Both the position numbers and the translations under genes were made by a program. A stretch of 64,000 bases of DNA from Membranipora membranacea (Eukaryota > Bryozoa > Gymnolaemata > Cheilostomatida > Membraniporidae). This document shows, piece after piece, positions 50,738 through 63,724 of this stretch. Numbering within the stretch: position 1 is the stretch's first letter; every line of letters begins with the position of its first letter. The notes beneath the pieces are model-generated. The model was given only the letters and a program-made list of their open reading frames with translations, did no database searches and was not told where the DNA came from. The stretch covers positions 19,950,062-20,014,061 of the forward strand of contig OU612074.1 of the NCBI GenBank assembly GCA_914767715.1, in the 5' to 3' direction.

Positions 50738-51080
50738 CATACCTGAGACCTCATCTCATACCTGGGACCTCTCATTACTTGGACGTCTCATACCTGGGAC
50801 CTCTCATACCTTGGACATCTCATACCTTGGACTTCTCATACCTGGAACTTCTCATACCTGGGGCCTCTCATACCTGGGACTTCTCATTAGTTGGGACATC
50901 TCATACCTGGGACCTCTCATACCTTGACCTCTCATACCTGGAACCTCTCATACCTGGGGCCTCTCATACCTGGGACTTCACATTAGTTAGGACATTTCAT
51001 ACCTGGGACATCACATAGATAGGACCTATCATACCTAGGACCTCTCATAGATGGGACCTATCATACCTAGGACCTCTCGC
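50738..51080 (+). repeat. Minisatellite, 16-bp unit CTCATACCTGGGACCT
   Basis: About 20 imperfect units in tandem. Common variants are CCTTGGAC, CCTGGAAC and CTGGGGCC, with occasional TTAGTT units and a change towards CATAGATGGGACCTAT at the right end. Because 16 is not a multiple of three, all frames cycle, giving open but meaningless translation. Confidence 0.93.
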
Positions 51081-52725
51081 ATGAGAGAGGGTTTAAAGCT
51101 CAAGCCATCATGGATATTAAAAATGGTGATATTATTATTATTATTGTTCATCTTCCACTGCTGAAATGTAAAATAAAGTGATTTGATTATGGGATTGGTG
51201 ATTATCTCAGATATGAAATCATTTGTTGACTGTAGTCTGGTGCCCTCTGGCGGAACATAATCTCAAGAGTCTCAAGACTCTTGCAATGCTCTTGCAATGC
51301 TCTTGTGAAAATCGTACCATTCTGCAGATTTTGAGGTTCACATTTGCATCAAAATTTCCTCGAGTAGTCTTGCAGAAGTTGTACAATATTATACAACAAG
51401 GAAGATTGTGGTTCACATTTGTTTCCAGACTCTCTAATATTAAATTGAAATCTTAGTCCAACTATAATATATACAGAGAAAATCTTATCCCAAATTTCAC
51501 AACTAATTTTAGTACGATATCACATTGCAAATGTCATGCTACAATCTCAGAATTCTGACATCACCGGACTTTTCTGATAAGATTTCAACTTGTTGCAAAA
51601 CCTTATTAGCCCAGAAGTTATGAGTGAAAAATCATGCAGAGGCCAGAGAAGCATGATGGTACTACGGTATATGGTCATTATGATCAGCAGGTCTAGGTGC
51701 TTTTTTTAAATAATTATGGTAAAGTCAATATGAGACCATCATTTTGGATTATAAATATATTAAGCCCCAAAAGGGGTGCAGTGACAGAGAAGTCCTGTCT
51801 GACTTACCCATCATAGGATCATATAGGCTGTTTTTACATTCCTTAATATGACAATTACAAATAATCAGGAAAGGTGAGATAGAGCTCATAGTCCTCCTAT
51901 CTACTAAGCATTAAGTACTTTGCAGTGCCGGTATTGTCTGGTGATGTGTGGGTTTGGTGAAAGAATTTTTGTTGGTGGCTGCTTAGAGGAGATTGGCTAT
52001 ATTTGATCTATGATATGATATATTCTGTTGTATAGCACGGGAACCAGAGGATTATAAATTCGATGAAAGATGAAAGATGAGCTGAGAGTAGTCTACCACT
52101 TGAATCGATCATAGCTCCTAAAGGTCACCGCTATGTTTGTGCTCTGATCTCTCATTCCTGATATTGTGGATGGAGAGTGTAAGCTAGCAGATACTAGAAA
52201 TTGATTTGTCAGTATTTTGAATTATAGCCAATGGCGACATATATATATGATAAGCAGTGAGTATTTATTGAATGTTGTTTAAGTGGAACCAAGCAGGATT
52301 AACTACTAGAAAATATGAGAATACGTTAAAATCCTAGGCAATAGTTTTTTTATACACGTGCATGTCACACGTACATTTGTTCATCTACATCATCTTGCAT
52401 AACCTAATATTGTTGGCTCGCGTAACTTATGAGTAAATCTAAAGCTCTTTCAGATTTATTATTCACCAAGTTCTTTGCTTTCCATATTAACAGCAGACTC
52501 TAGGGGGAGGGGGCAGTCTTGCACTGACCAAACTTGTTTGTTGGACCCTGAGCTTAATCCAGCCACCTTTCCATGACATGATATTCATATTCAATATTTA
52601 AATGATGATTTAATCTGAACTACAGGATTGAAAATAGTGAGAATTACAAAGAAGTGGGAGGTTGGCAGAAGTGGGTGAGAAAATCTGGAGGGTCCCACCT
52701 AAATAGGGAGACTTAGCAAGTATGT

Positions 52726-52829
52726 GGAGTTGTTCTCCCTTTTTGAAGCAGGCGTCACAGAATACAGGACTTATGCTCTCATTTGTGTCAGCATGCGGCA
52801 GCGAATACTTATCCATGTCATGCACTGTG
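52726..52829 (-). pseudogene. Inverted fragment of a TRIM B-box1 exon
   Basis: On the minus strand after a TTTCTTACAG acceptor it reads TVHDMDKYSLPHADTNES then PVFCDACFKKGEQL, matching the B-box1 exon of copies A, B and E for 104 of 160 bases, then stops abruptly. Copy D, 1.8 kb downstream, lacks exactly this exon, so this may be the exon moved and inverted by rearrangement, or a remnant of another copy. Confidence 0.8.
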
Positions 52830-52879
52830 CTGTAAGAAAGAAAATATCAGTAACAACACTCATAGCTGTTAGTACGTCA

Positions 52880-52992
52880 GACGAGCTGCGCCATGTGGTA
52901 AAAATAATTCGGAATGGCGCAGCTCGGCTACATGCAAATTACATGTGGCGCAGCTCGGCTAGAGGCAATTTATGTGTGGCGCAGCTCGGCTA
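52880..52992. repeat. 31-bp-spaced repeats of TGGCGCAGCTCGGCTA plus one inverted copy
   Basis: Three direct copies at 52915-52930, 52946-52961 and 52977-52992 with exactly 31-bp period, and an inverted version GACGAGCTGCGCCA at 52880-52893. GC-rich in an AT-rich setting. Confidence 0.9.
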
Positions 52993-54613
52993 GTTTCAAA
53001 TTTTGAAGCCATGAGAACGTCTGCCGTAGTTAGGTCATGTCAATTTTGATATGCTAAAACAGGGAGACTAAATTAGCATGATGTATGAGTGAATTGCAAA
53101 TTGAGTTGACAGACAGAGGAGTAAGTTCATGGTTGAAGAAAAGCAACTGACAATAGTGATTTATCAAATTCAGATTTAACACCTTGCACTAGCTATCATG
53201 TCTGCTCTGAAAGGATGTGCCTTTTTTTGCCGGATCCTTTGAGATAAATGGGACTATTAATACAATAGTTCAACCCGGTGTTGGCCTACCCATCACCCAA
53301 TGGAAAAAGAGAAGATATAAAGAGAAGAGAAGAGACCGGGCACGGTGTCCTGAGTTTTATTAGTCATGTTGTTATGTTATACAGAATCTAGAACTCGGTT
53401 AATAGCGTTAGCATTAAAAAAGAGCCGGTCCTTTTCTACATAATGTTTATTATTCACACACAATATTAAGTCGCTGGCTAAACATTCAGACTGCAAACTG
53501 ATACCTATTATTTATCCTATTAGGTCTCACTCTGAGGAACAGTTCAGCTTTGTCCGAGGAATGAGAGATCAGAGTACAGCCATAAAAGTGACCTCAGGTG
53601 CCGTTATGACATAAAAAGTAACATTATTTCTGTTTATGTGACCAAAATTACTATATCCTCATTGTTACCCACGCTTCTGGCTACCTAGCTACCATATCAT
53701 CTAAACCAGGTCACAAAACGAAATTTTGAGAGGAGTCATATCCAAAATGATAGAAGGGACCCGATTATTATACATTGCATGTTATCACTAATAATATAAT
53801 TAAGTTCTAGATTTGGTGAGTAGCTAATAATGTCAAACAAATCACATAACCGATAGTATCTGATCCAGATTCTGAATTCGTTTGTGTGAGAAACACAACC
53901 TTAAAAAAACCAGAGTATTTTTCTGTTCATCTTTGTTATGCTACAACAGAGAAATCAACAACCTGCATATACTTACTGCCTGCATTTCAGAGTTGTTTTT
54001 TTATCATTTTTTTCAATGTAGGGATTCTAAGTCAAGAAAACTAAGCATCAGTCTTAAAACAGTTTAGCCTATAATCCACACTATTTGTTTAATTTGAGGT
54101 GATACCAAGTATAGCCCCAAAGTGATGAATCACTTCCTCATCAGAAATTTGCTAATGGAGTTCCCCTTGCAAAGTTGGTTTATGAACTGGTTCTGAGAAT
54201 TTACATAGATTCACAAAGATCAGCCAGTGTAAAAGTCTCAAGCTCATTTTCACCTCTAGTCTCACATCATCACAGACTGGTGAGTAGATAGTAGTCTGTC
54301 TAATACATTGTATTGTACTCATTGGTGATACAAACGTATACTTAGTGGTCTAAGATTGATGCCCATTACCCTCTGCAGTGGGTAACCACTCCAGCAGCAT
54401 GATAAACATCAAAAGGGCTTTATATACCCAACTCATATGATTTGATACTAACTAAAAGTGTTACACAGCCTTGTCCAAGTGTATTAGTAATCAGGTAACC
54501 AGATATAGACAATTATTTCCAAAAGTCCTTTACTGGACACCAAAATGGCCACCTATTAATAAAAAGAGCCATTCTCATTTTCACAGCTTCCCTGCATGAT
54601 TCTCATTAAGATA

Positions 54614-57006
54614 ATGGCTGGAATGGCCGATGCTAGAACTGATGAGATAGCCTGTAGCTTCTGTCTAGAGTACGGTCGCTTTCTGACTAGGCCTCGCTCT
54701 TTACCCTGTGGACACTACTACTGTGAGCCGTGCCTAGAGACAGACATAACTCAGAAGGTGGTCAGATGTGTCAGGTGTAGGTAAAAAATCCCCTAATAGA
54801 AAGTTACCTGCAGTATATTACTCAATCAATCCTCAGCCTATAGATATTGATAAATGTTTTTTTCTCTTGAAAGACTCTCTCAGATTATAAACTAGTCTTT
54901 TAGAGTTGTGTGAGTTTAGTGTCTCTCAATATCCTCAGACCAAAGATGATTGTGATGACAGGCTACCTTATAACCTTGCTTGTCTCAAGTCCAGCTTCTC
55001 TTCATACGTCGAAGAGCATAGGGGGTGGTTTAAATTCTGTATGTATACCCATTTTATAGCCTCTTATAGTCTAATATTTCTAAAGGTCTGGCAAAAATTC
55101 CACAGCTGTTCCAGATCAGGAAAGTATGCTGGAGCAATGTAATGAACCTTAACTTTGAGTTCGCTATTGTCTGAGCCGCCCACCATACCCCAATTCTCTT
55201 TTGTTTTAAATCAGTTTGCATCTCAATCACATATTTATCGTTGCGGACTAATTAACTCATCTTGATTTTCCTTGTCTTTCAGTCCCATGATGAGTTTTTT
55301 GATAACCACAAGAAGATGACAGTGGAGGAGTATCTGAACAATGTAGAAAGTTTGTGAAGAAAACTTGCACTAGACATCACGGACAGAGTCTCATTACTGG
55401 ATGTCAGATTTGCTGAAAGGTTTTCTGTGTTCAATGTATTCAACAGAGCCAACCACCTGCAAAGATGGTAAACAAATTTCCAATCCTTCGCTTTCATTCA
55501 TAAAACTATTTGTCACCTACAGGCATAAAGTAATTAGTCAACATCAGAATATGGTATTCAAGGCTGTTATATTCTTTCATGTGGATTACTGGTTAGAGAA
55601 TACTTCATCTGCAGTAAAGGGTGATTTTATTTAACAACGTCGGATATCTGTAGATCAATCTTGATCCTGTTTGTCTGAGTATGAAGTTGCCTCCCCCCTC
55701 ATGCCAGTAGAATGGAACTGAATTTGTACTCAACCCTTCTAATGAATTATAATGTACCTGCCGACATGGAAGTTCTACCATGTTGAATGCGCGACAAAGC
55801 TTAGCTTAGCTTAGCTAAGTTTACCCGAGACCAAGTCTCGTTTAGTCTAATGATGAATCGTGTCTTCATGATTTGTAGGTTCAGGTCACAGAACTCAGAT
55901 ACTAGAGAAGTTAGTCAAGTATATTGAGGGTGAGGTAGATATACCGAAGAGAGAAGCTTCTAAACTTGATACTAAACTATCAGCTTATGGGAAGAGATGT
56001 GCCAGAATACTTGAGGGGCAGAAAACAGAAACAGACAGACTCCTGAAACTGCTACATGAATCCCCAGACAATCAGGTGAGCAAATCTGGAGTGTGACTAA
56101 CCTCGATTCGTTTTATCTGTAGCTGGTTTTACTGGCCATGCAATTACAGCATTTTCTCAATGTCATTTTCAATATCGCTCTCACAGTCCGAGCTGTTAGA
56201 GGTAGTTGTTTTTTTAAATCACCACCATCATGCACCACAACCTGTCATCAGGTTATTCGGCTTAGTAATTGATAAAGGTATATTGTACATCAGATAGAAG
56301 TGCCTGTATGCTCGGAGTCCCCAATAATCAAATCTTATATTTGTCACAGCTGGCAGCGATTAGAGCGAAATACAACAAACTGGAGGCAGAGCTGGTGGAA
56401 AAGAGGGAGACAACTCATCGAGAGATTGAGGAATTTCTCTCTAACGAGTTGGGAGATTTGAGAAGGGAGATCAAACTGTGTGAGGCCAGACTGAGAGATA
56501 ATCATCAGGTGACAAATATATCAACATAAATTGAGATTTTCTTAAACTTTAAGTATGATACCAACGAAAACTTAAGAAGCTCAGTCTATTTCATATAATA
56601 TGTATTCTGCCTGTTAAAAATTTCTTTTCTTTAGAGCAGTATTTGACTTTGAAGCTGTTTTACTACTGATTCCACTCTTTTGCTGCTTTTTTGTTTCTAT
56701 GAGCTAATTTATCAGTTTTTGCGCTTTTATTTAGTCTGATGTGGTTTCGAAATATAAAGATGCACAAATTCTGATCAAATCACTTCTGCAGGAGAAAACT
56801 CCAAGTCTGAAGATAAACGATGAAGTAGAACTGGAAAAGACTGGTAAGTGATAATAAATAATGTTATGGTTCTCAGATAATAACCCAGATAATCACAACG
56901 AGTGTGAGAAACCTTAATAATATATTCTGGAGAAAGAATTATGATAAACTTTATCCTTCTAGTCCTTCATGATAATACTGTGTTGGAACAAAAAGCGACT
57001 CTGTAA
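54614..57006 (+). pseudogene. TRIM copy D: RING / broken B-box2 / coiled coil, no propeller
   Basis: RING exon 54614-54780 (CSFCLEYGRFLTRPRSLPCG, CEPC, CVRC) is intact. No B-box1 exon lies between it and B-box2. B-box2 exon 55283-55467 has a one-base loss after EEY (frameshift), a TGA where B and E have TGG, and an insertion near 55435. Coiled-coil exons 55879-56075, 56350-56508 (four codons shorter) and 56735-56843 are open, as is the short terminal exon 56963-57006 (VLHDNTVLEQKATL-stop). No propeller exon precedes copy E. Likely non-functional, although a RING plus coiled-coil product by skipping B-box2 would keep neither phase nor the zinc sites. Confidence 0.85.
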
Positions 57007-59047
57007 GCATTCAATGAGCCTCAGCCACCAGATATTAGCGGGTTAAACCAGAGACATATAAATATTTATCAGTATTTATTTGGTTATAAGTAGAACATAT
57101 ACAGTTAACCATTACCCATAGACTGTTGGGGATCACACTGCCCTCAAACCCCCATCGCTCGGGTACTTCACACCCTCGAAGCATTGCGATGACGTGCAGT
57201 ATCGCTTCGTATCACTTGGTATCACTTGGCAAGTATGATATGCTGTTTAACTAATATTTCTATGACATTTTTGCTCAATCAAAATAAGTGATGAGTTAGA
57301 CAGAATATAGAAAAAGCTGTTACCTGTGCTGCAGAAGATTGCTGCTGCTATTCTGTATCAAATTCTATAAAATCTATCAAATTATCTGCATCAAAGGGAG
57401 ATTACTCCAAAAAACACAAGCATCATTGATTTTTCTACCACAGCTAGATGTTGTTGCGTCTCAGTATTTAATGGGGACACTTTTTGATAGGCTATTTACT
57501 ACACAGTGTCCAGTCTAGTGTTGTGTATTTTGTCTATGGCATTTACCCTCAGGGCGTCTCAGAACCCCTAAGATCGGAACAGCTTGGGCACAAGACTTTT
57601 CGTGCGTGCCACATGGTAAACTTCTTGAATAAAACGATAGTTTAAACTCCTGCTCTTTTTATAATGATTTTTATGCCTTATTTTAAGACCTGTTATCGAA
57701 TACTGAATAATTTAGCACAGAACCAAGACTTATCGATAAATTTTTATTTCTTGATTGAATAAATCCATCCATCCAATACATATATAATCATTTAACACAT
57801 TTTGACCTTGCAAAACACTAACTGACAAAATTTTAAAATTCAACTTTTTGCATTATGTGATTATTTTCACTCATTGGCCTTTGCTCTAAAAATTGTTTTG
57901 CAGTCACCACTTCCCTTTTCTTGGTAATGCTTATTTAGAGACAACAGTTAAAAGTGTAAAAATTACTGCCTTTGAAGTTATGAGTTGTCTCACTCTGCAG
58001 GGTTTCTATGGATTCTAAGCAAAATGGTCCATTCAGTTTAGCCTTAGAACCACAGTATCTCTTGATTATGAAGGAAAAATTTGTACCAGCCCCATGGTGT
58101 AATAATGAATAAGCAACAAAATTTTGGTAAGGGAATTCCCCTGACACTGGCTTCCTGACCAGGCCCCTCCCCCTAATACAATTTTTCATCAACTCATGCT
58201 GTTGACACTTTGAAGCAAGTGATTGTGAAAGGAAATTACTGTAGCCTCTATCTATATCCTACACACAAAGCTCACTTTGTCTTGTGACAGATCAATCAGT
58301 GTTACATCATCAGACTCTTCATTACATCTACTACAACATCTCATCACCACACACTGGTTAGTGGGTAGTAGTCTGTCTAATATTTGATTGTATTGTAGTT
58401 GTACACTGCTGCACCTTGAGGTGGGAAGCTCATTCACACTGCTGTGCAGTTGGATATCAAACTAAAACTGCAGAGTATAAGTGAAACTGTCCTCTTGCCT
58501 TGCAGCCAGCAGGTAACTAATTTCCAATGACATTTAACTACATATTTGGTTACTGCTGATCACAGTCATGTTCTGTAGGGGGAGTATCCACTTTTATGTA
58601 AAAACTCATAGTAGAGGGTTTGTTGATGCAGCCCATATTGCATGCTCAGACATATTTTAGGTACTGCGTCCAATCAAACACTCGTTCGAGGTGCAACAAA
58701 AGATGTATGGCAGGTGCTCTATGGGACATGTCTTACATTGCACTCATGCTGCCCCCTACACCACCAGCAAGACTGACTGCTGAATGGGGTTTGAGCGCTG
58801 CATGACAATGTCATAAATCTCACAACACCTTCGCCAGTGCCGGTTTTAGTCCCTAATCATAACAACATAAATTATTGTAATGCTACCCATTACTATGCAT
58901 GTCCCCTTCATAGTAGTGTAGGAGAGTACATGCCTAAGGCTGAGACCGTGATGACCCTTGATGAATAAAAATACTACCTGCTTCTTTAACTGAATCTCAT
59001 TATCTATAGCTCGTTCCCCTGATTCTTATTCTTTCCACCTTAAGATA
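57007..59047. other. Spacer between TRIM copies D and E
   Basis: The first 8 bases of the P-type MITE (CATAGACT, from about 57116) remain after CCATTACC, then the match ends abruptly in unrelated sequence, marking a deletion or rearrangement breakpoint. From about 57449 the sequence matches the upstream flank of copy B (31775 on). It includes the conserved leader ending at the donor 58355/58356 and about 110 extra bases near 57790-57900 relative to B. Confidence 0.65.
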
Positions 59048-62000
59048 ATGGCTGAAATGGCAGATGCTAGAACTGATGAGATAGCCTGTAGCTTCTGTCT
59101 AGAGTATGGTCGCTATCTGACTAGACCTCGCTCTCTACCCTGCGGACACTACTGCTGTGAGCCGTGCCTAGAGACAGATTTTATAACTCAGAAGGTGGTC
59201 AGGTGTATCAGGTGTAGGTAAGAAGTCCCACTGAGATAACGACCTGAAGTAAAGTAACTGGACATGTGGTCGAACAATTGGCTGCTTCCGGAAATTTTGG
59301 CAGGCCAGGCTTATCTCCCCACAGACTTCAATAAATAACATGTTTATGCATCAAACTTATGCAAGTCTACTTGTGAGATAATCAATCCTATTTGGATGGA
59401 CAAGATATGGCCTCTGTGGCTTTCCTGAGATAGGTACTAAGGGAAATCGTCATCACAAGCTACCTCATACCTGTCAATATTCCGGCTATTCTTTATGTCA
59501 AAGATCAAATTGGGTGATGCAATATTGAATCTGTCATCAAAGCAAAAGCCAATCTGTGAGATGGTCCCACTTTATGAGGGTTTGGCTAGGCAAGGGGGGG
59601 GGGTTGCATTCCATCATCAGGTAGGATTGTTTGTGCCTGGAATTGAACCTTCACTTGAAAGATCATATACCTATTACCTAACCATTATAACCTCTACTGC
59701 CTCACTCGACACTTTATTAAAAGTTACATAATGGTAGCAGATCCAGATTGATTGCTGGTGTGAGGTTAGGTGCCCTTTGGTCAAACCATGAGCCTACCTT
59801 TCTGTCCTTCGACTCAGTTTTGTCACGCATAAATCGTTGAGTTCTAATTGGGTCTTATCCAGTTAGCATATATTTCCATATGTTTAATTCTATCCTACAG
59901 CACAGTGTATGACATAGATTTGTATTCTCTGCCACATGCTGACACAAGTGAGAGCACAACTCCAGTATTCTGTGATGCCTGCTCTAAAAAGGGAGAAAAA
60001 CTCAAAGCTGAAGTGTATTGTGCTGCCTGTACTCAGTGCTTGTGTACTAAACATAAACAGGTAAAACTCATCTCCGTGAAAACTAACAGCTCTTTATACA
60101 GCCACCGATTGAATCTTGTGACCAAAATTACAATCTTATCAGTCGATGATTGTCTCATAAAATAAACCCGTTGGGTGTCTGATATATTCGAGCTTTTAAG
60201 TACCAGTGATAAGATTACTGTGCAAACAGTGATAGAGTAAGTCTGAAATGGTCTGGTGGTTATTTTCAGTTGACTGTCACGTATCCCTTGATAGCACAAA
60301 GTTCAGATGAATTTTGTGGTTTCAATCAAATGGGGACTGTGGCTGCACAGTTTATGATATGATCGGAATCACACTTCTTGCGGTCATGCAGGGCTGAAGT
60401 TCTGAGATAGGCACTTACTCCTCTACAATGCTTATTAATGTGGCCTTCAAACATAAAATTGAATATTCGATGTCAAAATCCTCTCATTAGGGATATGTTT
60501 TTGCTTTTTATTAACATTTAAATTCCTTGGGGGCTGGGACTTTGACCTTGACCTAGTGGGAAGAGATAATAGCACCCCAACTAGAGTAATGTTGCGCACT
60601 TTTAAAGTTTTGCCTCCCCCAATTTTTTTACTAAGCTACGGCCCTGTCATGAGTATGCTCTTGCACCGTTTATCAAAATCTAGGACCACCTATTAGTTTC
60701 AACACAAGAAAGATTCGAGTTCAGACCCCGTTTCTCTCTTTCTTATTATAAACATGCTGATGGCTTCAAAACACATTAGATGACCTGTGTAGGAATTTCT
60801 CTGTCTCAAATATTTTCAGACTTAGGCTTGATTGATGTGACTTTTTATTTTCAGTCTCATGATGAGTTTTTCGATAACCACAAGAAGATGACAGTGGAGG
60901 AGTATCGTAAACAATGTAGAAAGTTTGTAAAGAAAACCTGCACTAAACACCAGGGGCAGAGTCTCATTACTGGATGTCAGATTTGCTGGGAGGTCTTCTG
61001 TGCTGAATGTACGACCGAGCCGACGGCCTGCAAAGATGGTAAAATCATTTACAAGCTGTGATACCCCTACATGCGGACTATGAGCTATCAATATTGTAGT
61101 AGTGTAGAAGTCTGTGATATTATTTAAGCGGGACCAGTTTGTGGTGAACCAACTAATCGCAAATAAAGTAATTAGTTTAAAGCTTTTTACAAGCAGTTTT
61201 AGGATCTATGAAGACTAATTATTATCAGATAAACATTAGAACTTTCTCCCCCTAGAGCCAGTAGAATGGGACAACTCTTCATGCAGCCAAATTGGTCCAA
61301 TCATGACCTCGGTTCTATGATTGTGATGTTGATGACTAATAACTTAGGCTGGTATTTATCTCCACTGTTAGATGACAAAGAGTTCATATCCATCTCCTGT
61401 CTCCCTGGTCTCAGTAAATTCTTATTTAGATTTAAGAAGTTATCTCCTCCACACACACCTCAGTGCTATCCTGTACTTTTAGTGATAACTAAACTGCAGG
61501 TGATGTTTAGTCTAATGATGAATCATGTCGTTATGTTTTGTAGGTTCGGCTCACAGAACTCAGATACTAGAGAAGATAGTAAAGTTTATAGAGGGTGAGG
61601 TAGATATACTCAAGAAAGAAGCTTCTAAACTTGATACTAAACTATCAGCTTATGGTAAGAAATGTGCCACAATACTTGAGGAGCAGAAAACAGAAACAGA
61701 CAGTCTTCTGAAAGTGCTGCATGAAACCCGAGACAAGCAGGTGAGCAAATATGACAATATATATATCACACAAGGCACACCAGTCGTGTTTAACTTGGTT
61801 TAAATGTTGGTTAAAACCACAAGGGTTCATCATCACTCGCCGCATCCCTAGGCATGGGTGGCGAGATAGGTTTGCCTTAGGAGCTAGGACGCAATGGCTG
61901 CGCCAATTTGCTCTCAGTTTGTAGGAAGGTTGGAGCAGCCAACAGGGTCCAACAATCCGCTGTGGCCAGTGGACTGCAGTGGAACTCAAACCAACACCCT

Positions 62001-63127
62001 TCAATACTTGCATGCTAAATACCAGCGCTCTAACCAACTAAGACACCTCCTACTCCTTGTGCCGCTGCTTGTGATAAGGTTATTTGGCTTAGTGAATAGA
62101 AGTAGTTTGTCCAGCAGGTAATAGTTGATAATCAAATCAAACATTCCTGTTATAGCTGGCAGATATTAGAGCTAAATATGACAAACTGGAGGCAGAGCTG
62201 GTGGAAAAGAGGGAGACAACTCATAGAGAGATTGAGGAATTTATCTCCGACAAATTGGGAGACATGATCTCAGATTTAAGAAGAGAGATCAAACTCTGTG
62301 AGGCCAGACTGAGAGATAATCATCAGGTGACAAAATTATCAACATAAATTGAGATTTTCTTAATCTTTGTGTATGAGAGCAAAGACAACTTTAGAATCCC
62401 AGGCTTGTCCCAAACTCTCAGGTTACTGATAGGATTGTTGTAACAATTATGTTTTTCTCCATCATTTGCGATTGGTAAAGGTATCCAGGGTAATGAATCC
62501 TACACTCACAACTTTCCTCGCAAAAATAAATCTATTGAATGTTTTATACTTTCACTGATTCACAACTGATTCTATCTTGCTTGAATGACGTAAATCATAA
62601 GTTTTTATGGCATTTTTCAGATGTGAGATATAAAGACGCTCAAAATTAGATCAAATCACTTTGGCAGAAGAAAACTCCTAATCTGAAGATACTCAATTTT
62701 CTCACAGAAATATAAATCAATTGAATGTATTCTGCCTGCAAAGTAGTTTTATTTCAGATCAGTATTTTACTTTGATACTGATTCACCAATAATTCTACTC
62801 TGTTTCTGATTTTTTCTTTCTATAAGATAGATTTGTATTTATACTGCTTTATTTAGGTGGACGTGGTTGTGAAATATAAAGATGCGCAAAGTCTAATCAA
62901 ATCACTTCTGGAGGAGAAAACTCCAAGTCTGAAGATAAACAACGTATTAGGACTTGCAAAGACAGGTAAGTATTGATTAATCAACCTTAGGCTGTCAGGT
63001 AAAAACTCTGATAATCACAACAAGTAGAAGCCTTCATAATATATTCTGGAGAAAACTGACATGCAAATTTTTTATCCTTCTAGTCCTTCGAGATAATACT
63101 GTGTTGGAACAAACAGCGACTCTGTAA
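59048..63127 (+). CDS. TRIM copy E: RING - B-box1 - B-box2 - coiled coil, propeller expected beyond window
   Basis: Near-identical to copy B. Exons 59048-59217 (MAEMADART..., RING), 59901-60060 (B-box1), 60855-61038 (B-box2), 61544-61740, 62156-62326 and 62857-62965 (coiled coil), all with the same lengths and phases as in B (170, 160, 184, 197, 171, 109). The short alternative last exon is 63084-63127 (VLRDNTVLEQTATL-stop). After it come the MITE and, to 64000, the same intron sequence that precedes the propeller exon in B (46847-47110), so the propeller should begin about 45 bp past the edge. No disabling change seen. Coiled-coil residues FISDKLGDMISD differ from copy B FLSNKLGDMLTD. Confidence 0.88.
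62621..62706 (+). pseudogene. Decayed extra copy of the third coiled-coil exon (TRIM copy E)
   Basis: Same remnant as at 37208-37294: DVRYKDAQN-stop-IKSLWQ after a TTTTTCAG acceptor. Here the second stop of copy B is replaced by AAG (GCAGAAGAAAAC), so one stop remains. Confidence 0.78.
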
Positions 63128-63237
63128 ACATTCAATGAACCTCAGCCACTAGATATTAGCGGGTTAAACCATAAACATATAAATATGTATAAGTATTTAT
63201 TTGGTTATAAGTTGAACATATACAATAAACCATTACC

Positions 63238-63724
63238 CATAGACTTAATGATAAACCTAGACAGGACACTATATGGAGTATTAGCATTGAGGCACTGAGG
63301 CATTTAATTGTGGGCGACGTGACGACACTGGAAAGTGTGGAAGCAATGATGTTATCTTTGATTTCCTGTCAAAAATCCAGGTTTTTTTGTCGATCAATTT
63401 TGATCGGATTTCGAGTTTGAAAGCTACAATAGATTTAGCAGCTTGTCTTGAACAGTTTGATACAAATTTTAGGCGAACAATTTTTTCTTGAAGAAGAAAT
63501 AGCATCAAGTCGATAACAAGACACTGCTTATTTTAAAGCAACTTTCAAACTCAAAATCCGATAAAAATTGATTGAGTTATGAACAATAAACCTGGATTAT
63601 GGACAGTAAATCAATGATCGCAACATCGCTTCTAGACCTTCCAATGTTGTTACTTTGCCTCACAATTTAGTGCCTCACTTCAGCTGTATATGGTGTCCTC
63701 TCTCAGTTTATTATTAAGCCTATG
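63238..63724. mobile_element. P-type MITE, complete copy with long inverted arms
   Basis: 487 bp. The left arm starts CATAGACTTAATGATAAACC, the right arm ends TTATTAAGCCTATG, and arms align for about 195 bp each (shared TGAGTTTGAAAG, AATCCAGGTTT, GAGGCACT). Flanks CCATTACC (63230-63237) and CCATTTCC (63725-63732) match at 7 of 8. No coding potential. The first 35 bp resemble the ends of the outer P-like element at 37946, suggesting mobilisation by the same transposase family. Confidence 0.85.

Larger units (their letters stand above)
51081..54613. other. Intergenic region before TRIM copy D
   Basis: No gene recognised. Holds an inverted B-box1 exon fragment (52726-52829), a short GC-rich repeat cluster (52880-52992) and, at its right end, the conserved 5' leader of copy D with a GTGAGT donor at 54280. 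Confidence 0.55.
57449..63355 (+). repeat. Segmental duplication unit containing TRIM copy E
   Basis: Partner of 31775-37945. Lacks the 155-bp tandem duplication of copy B and lacks the transposon nest; it therefore preserves the pre-insertion state. Confidence 0.88.
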
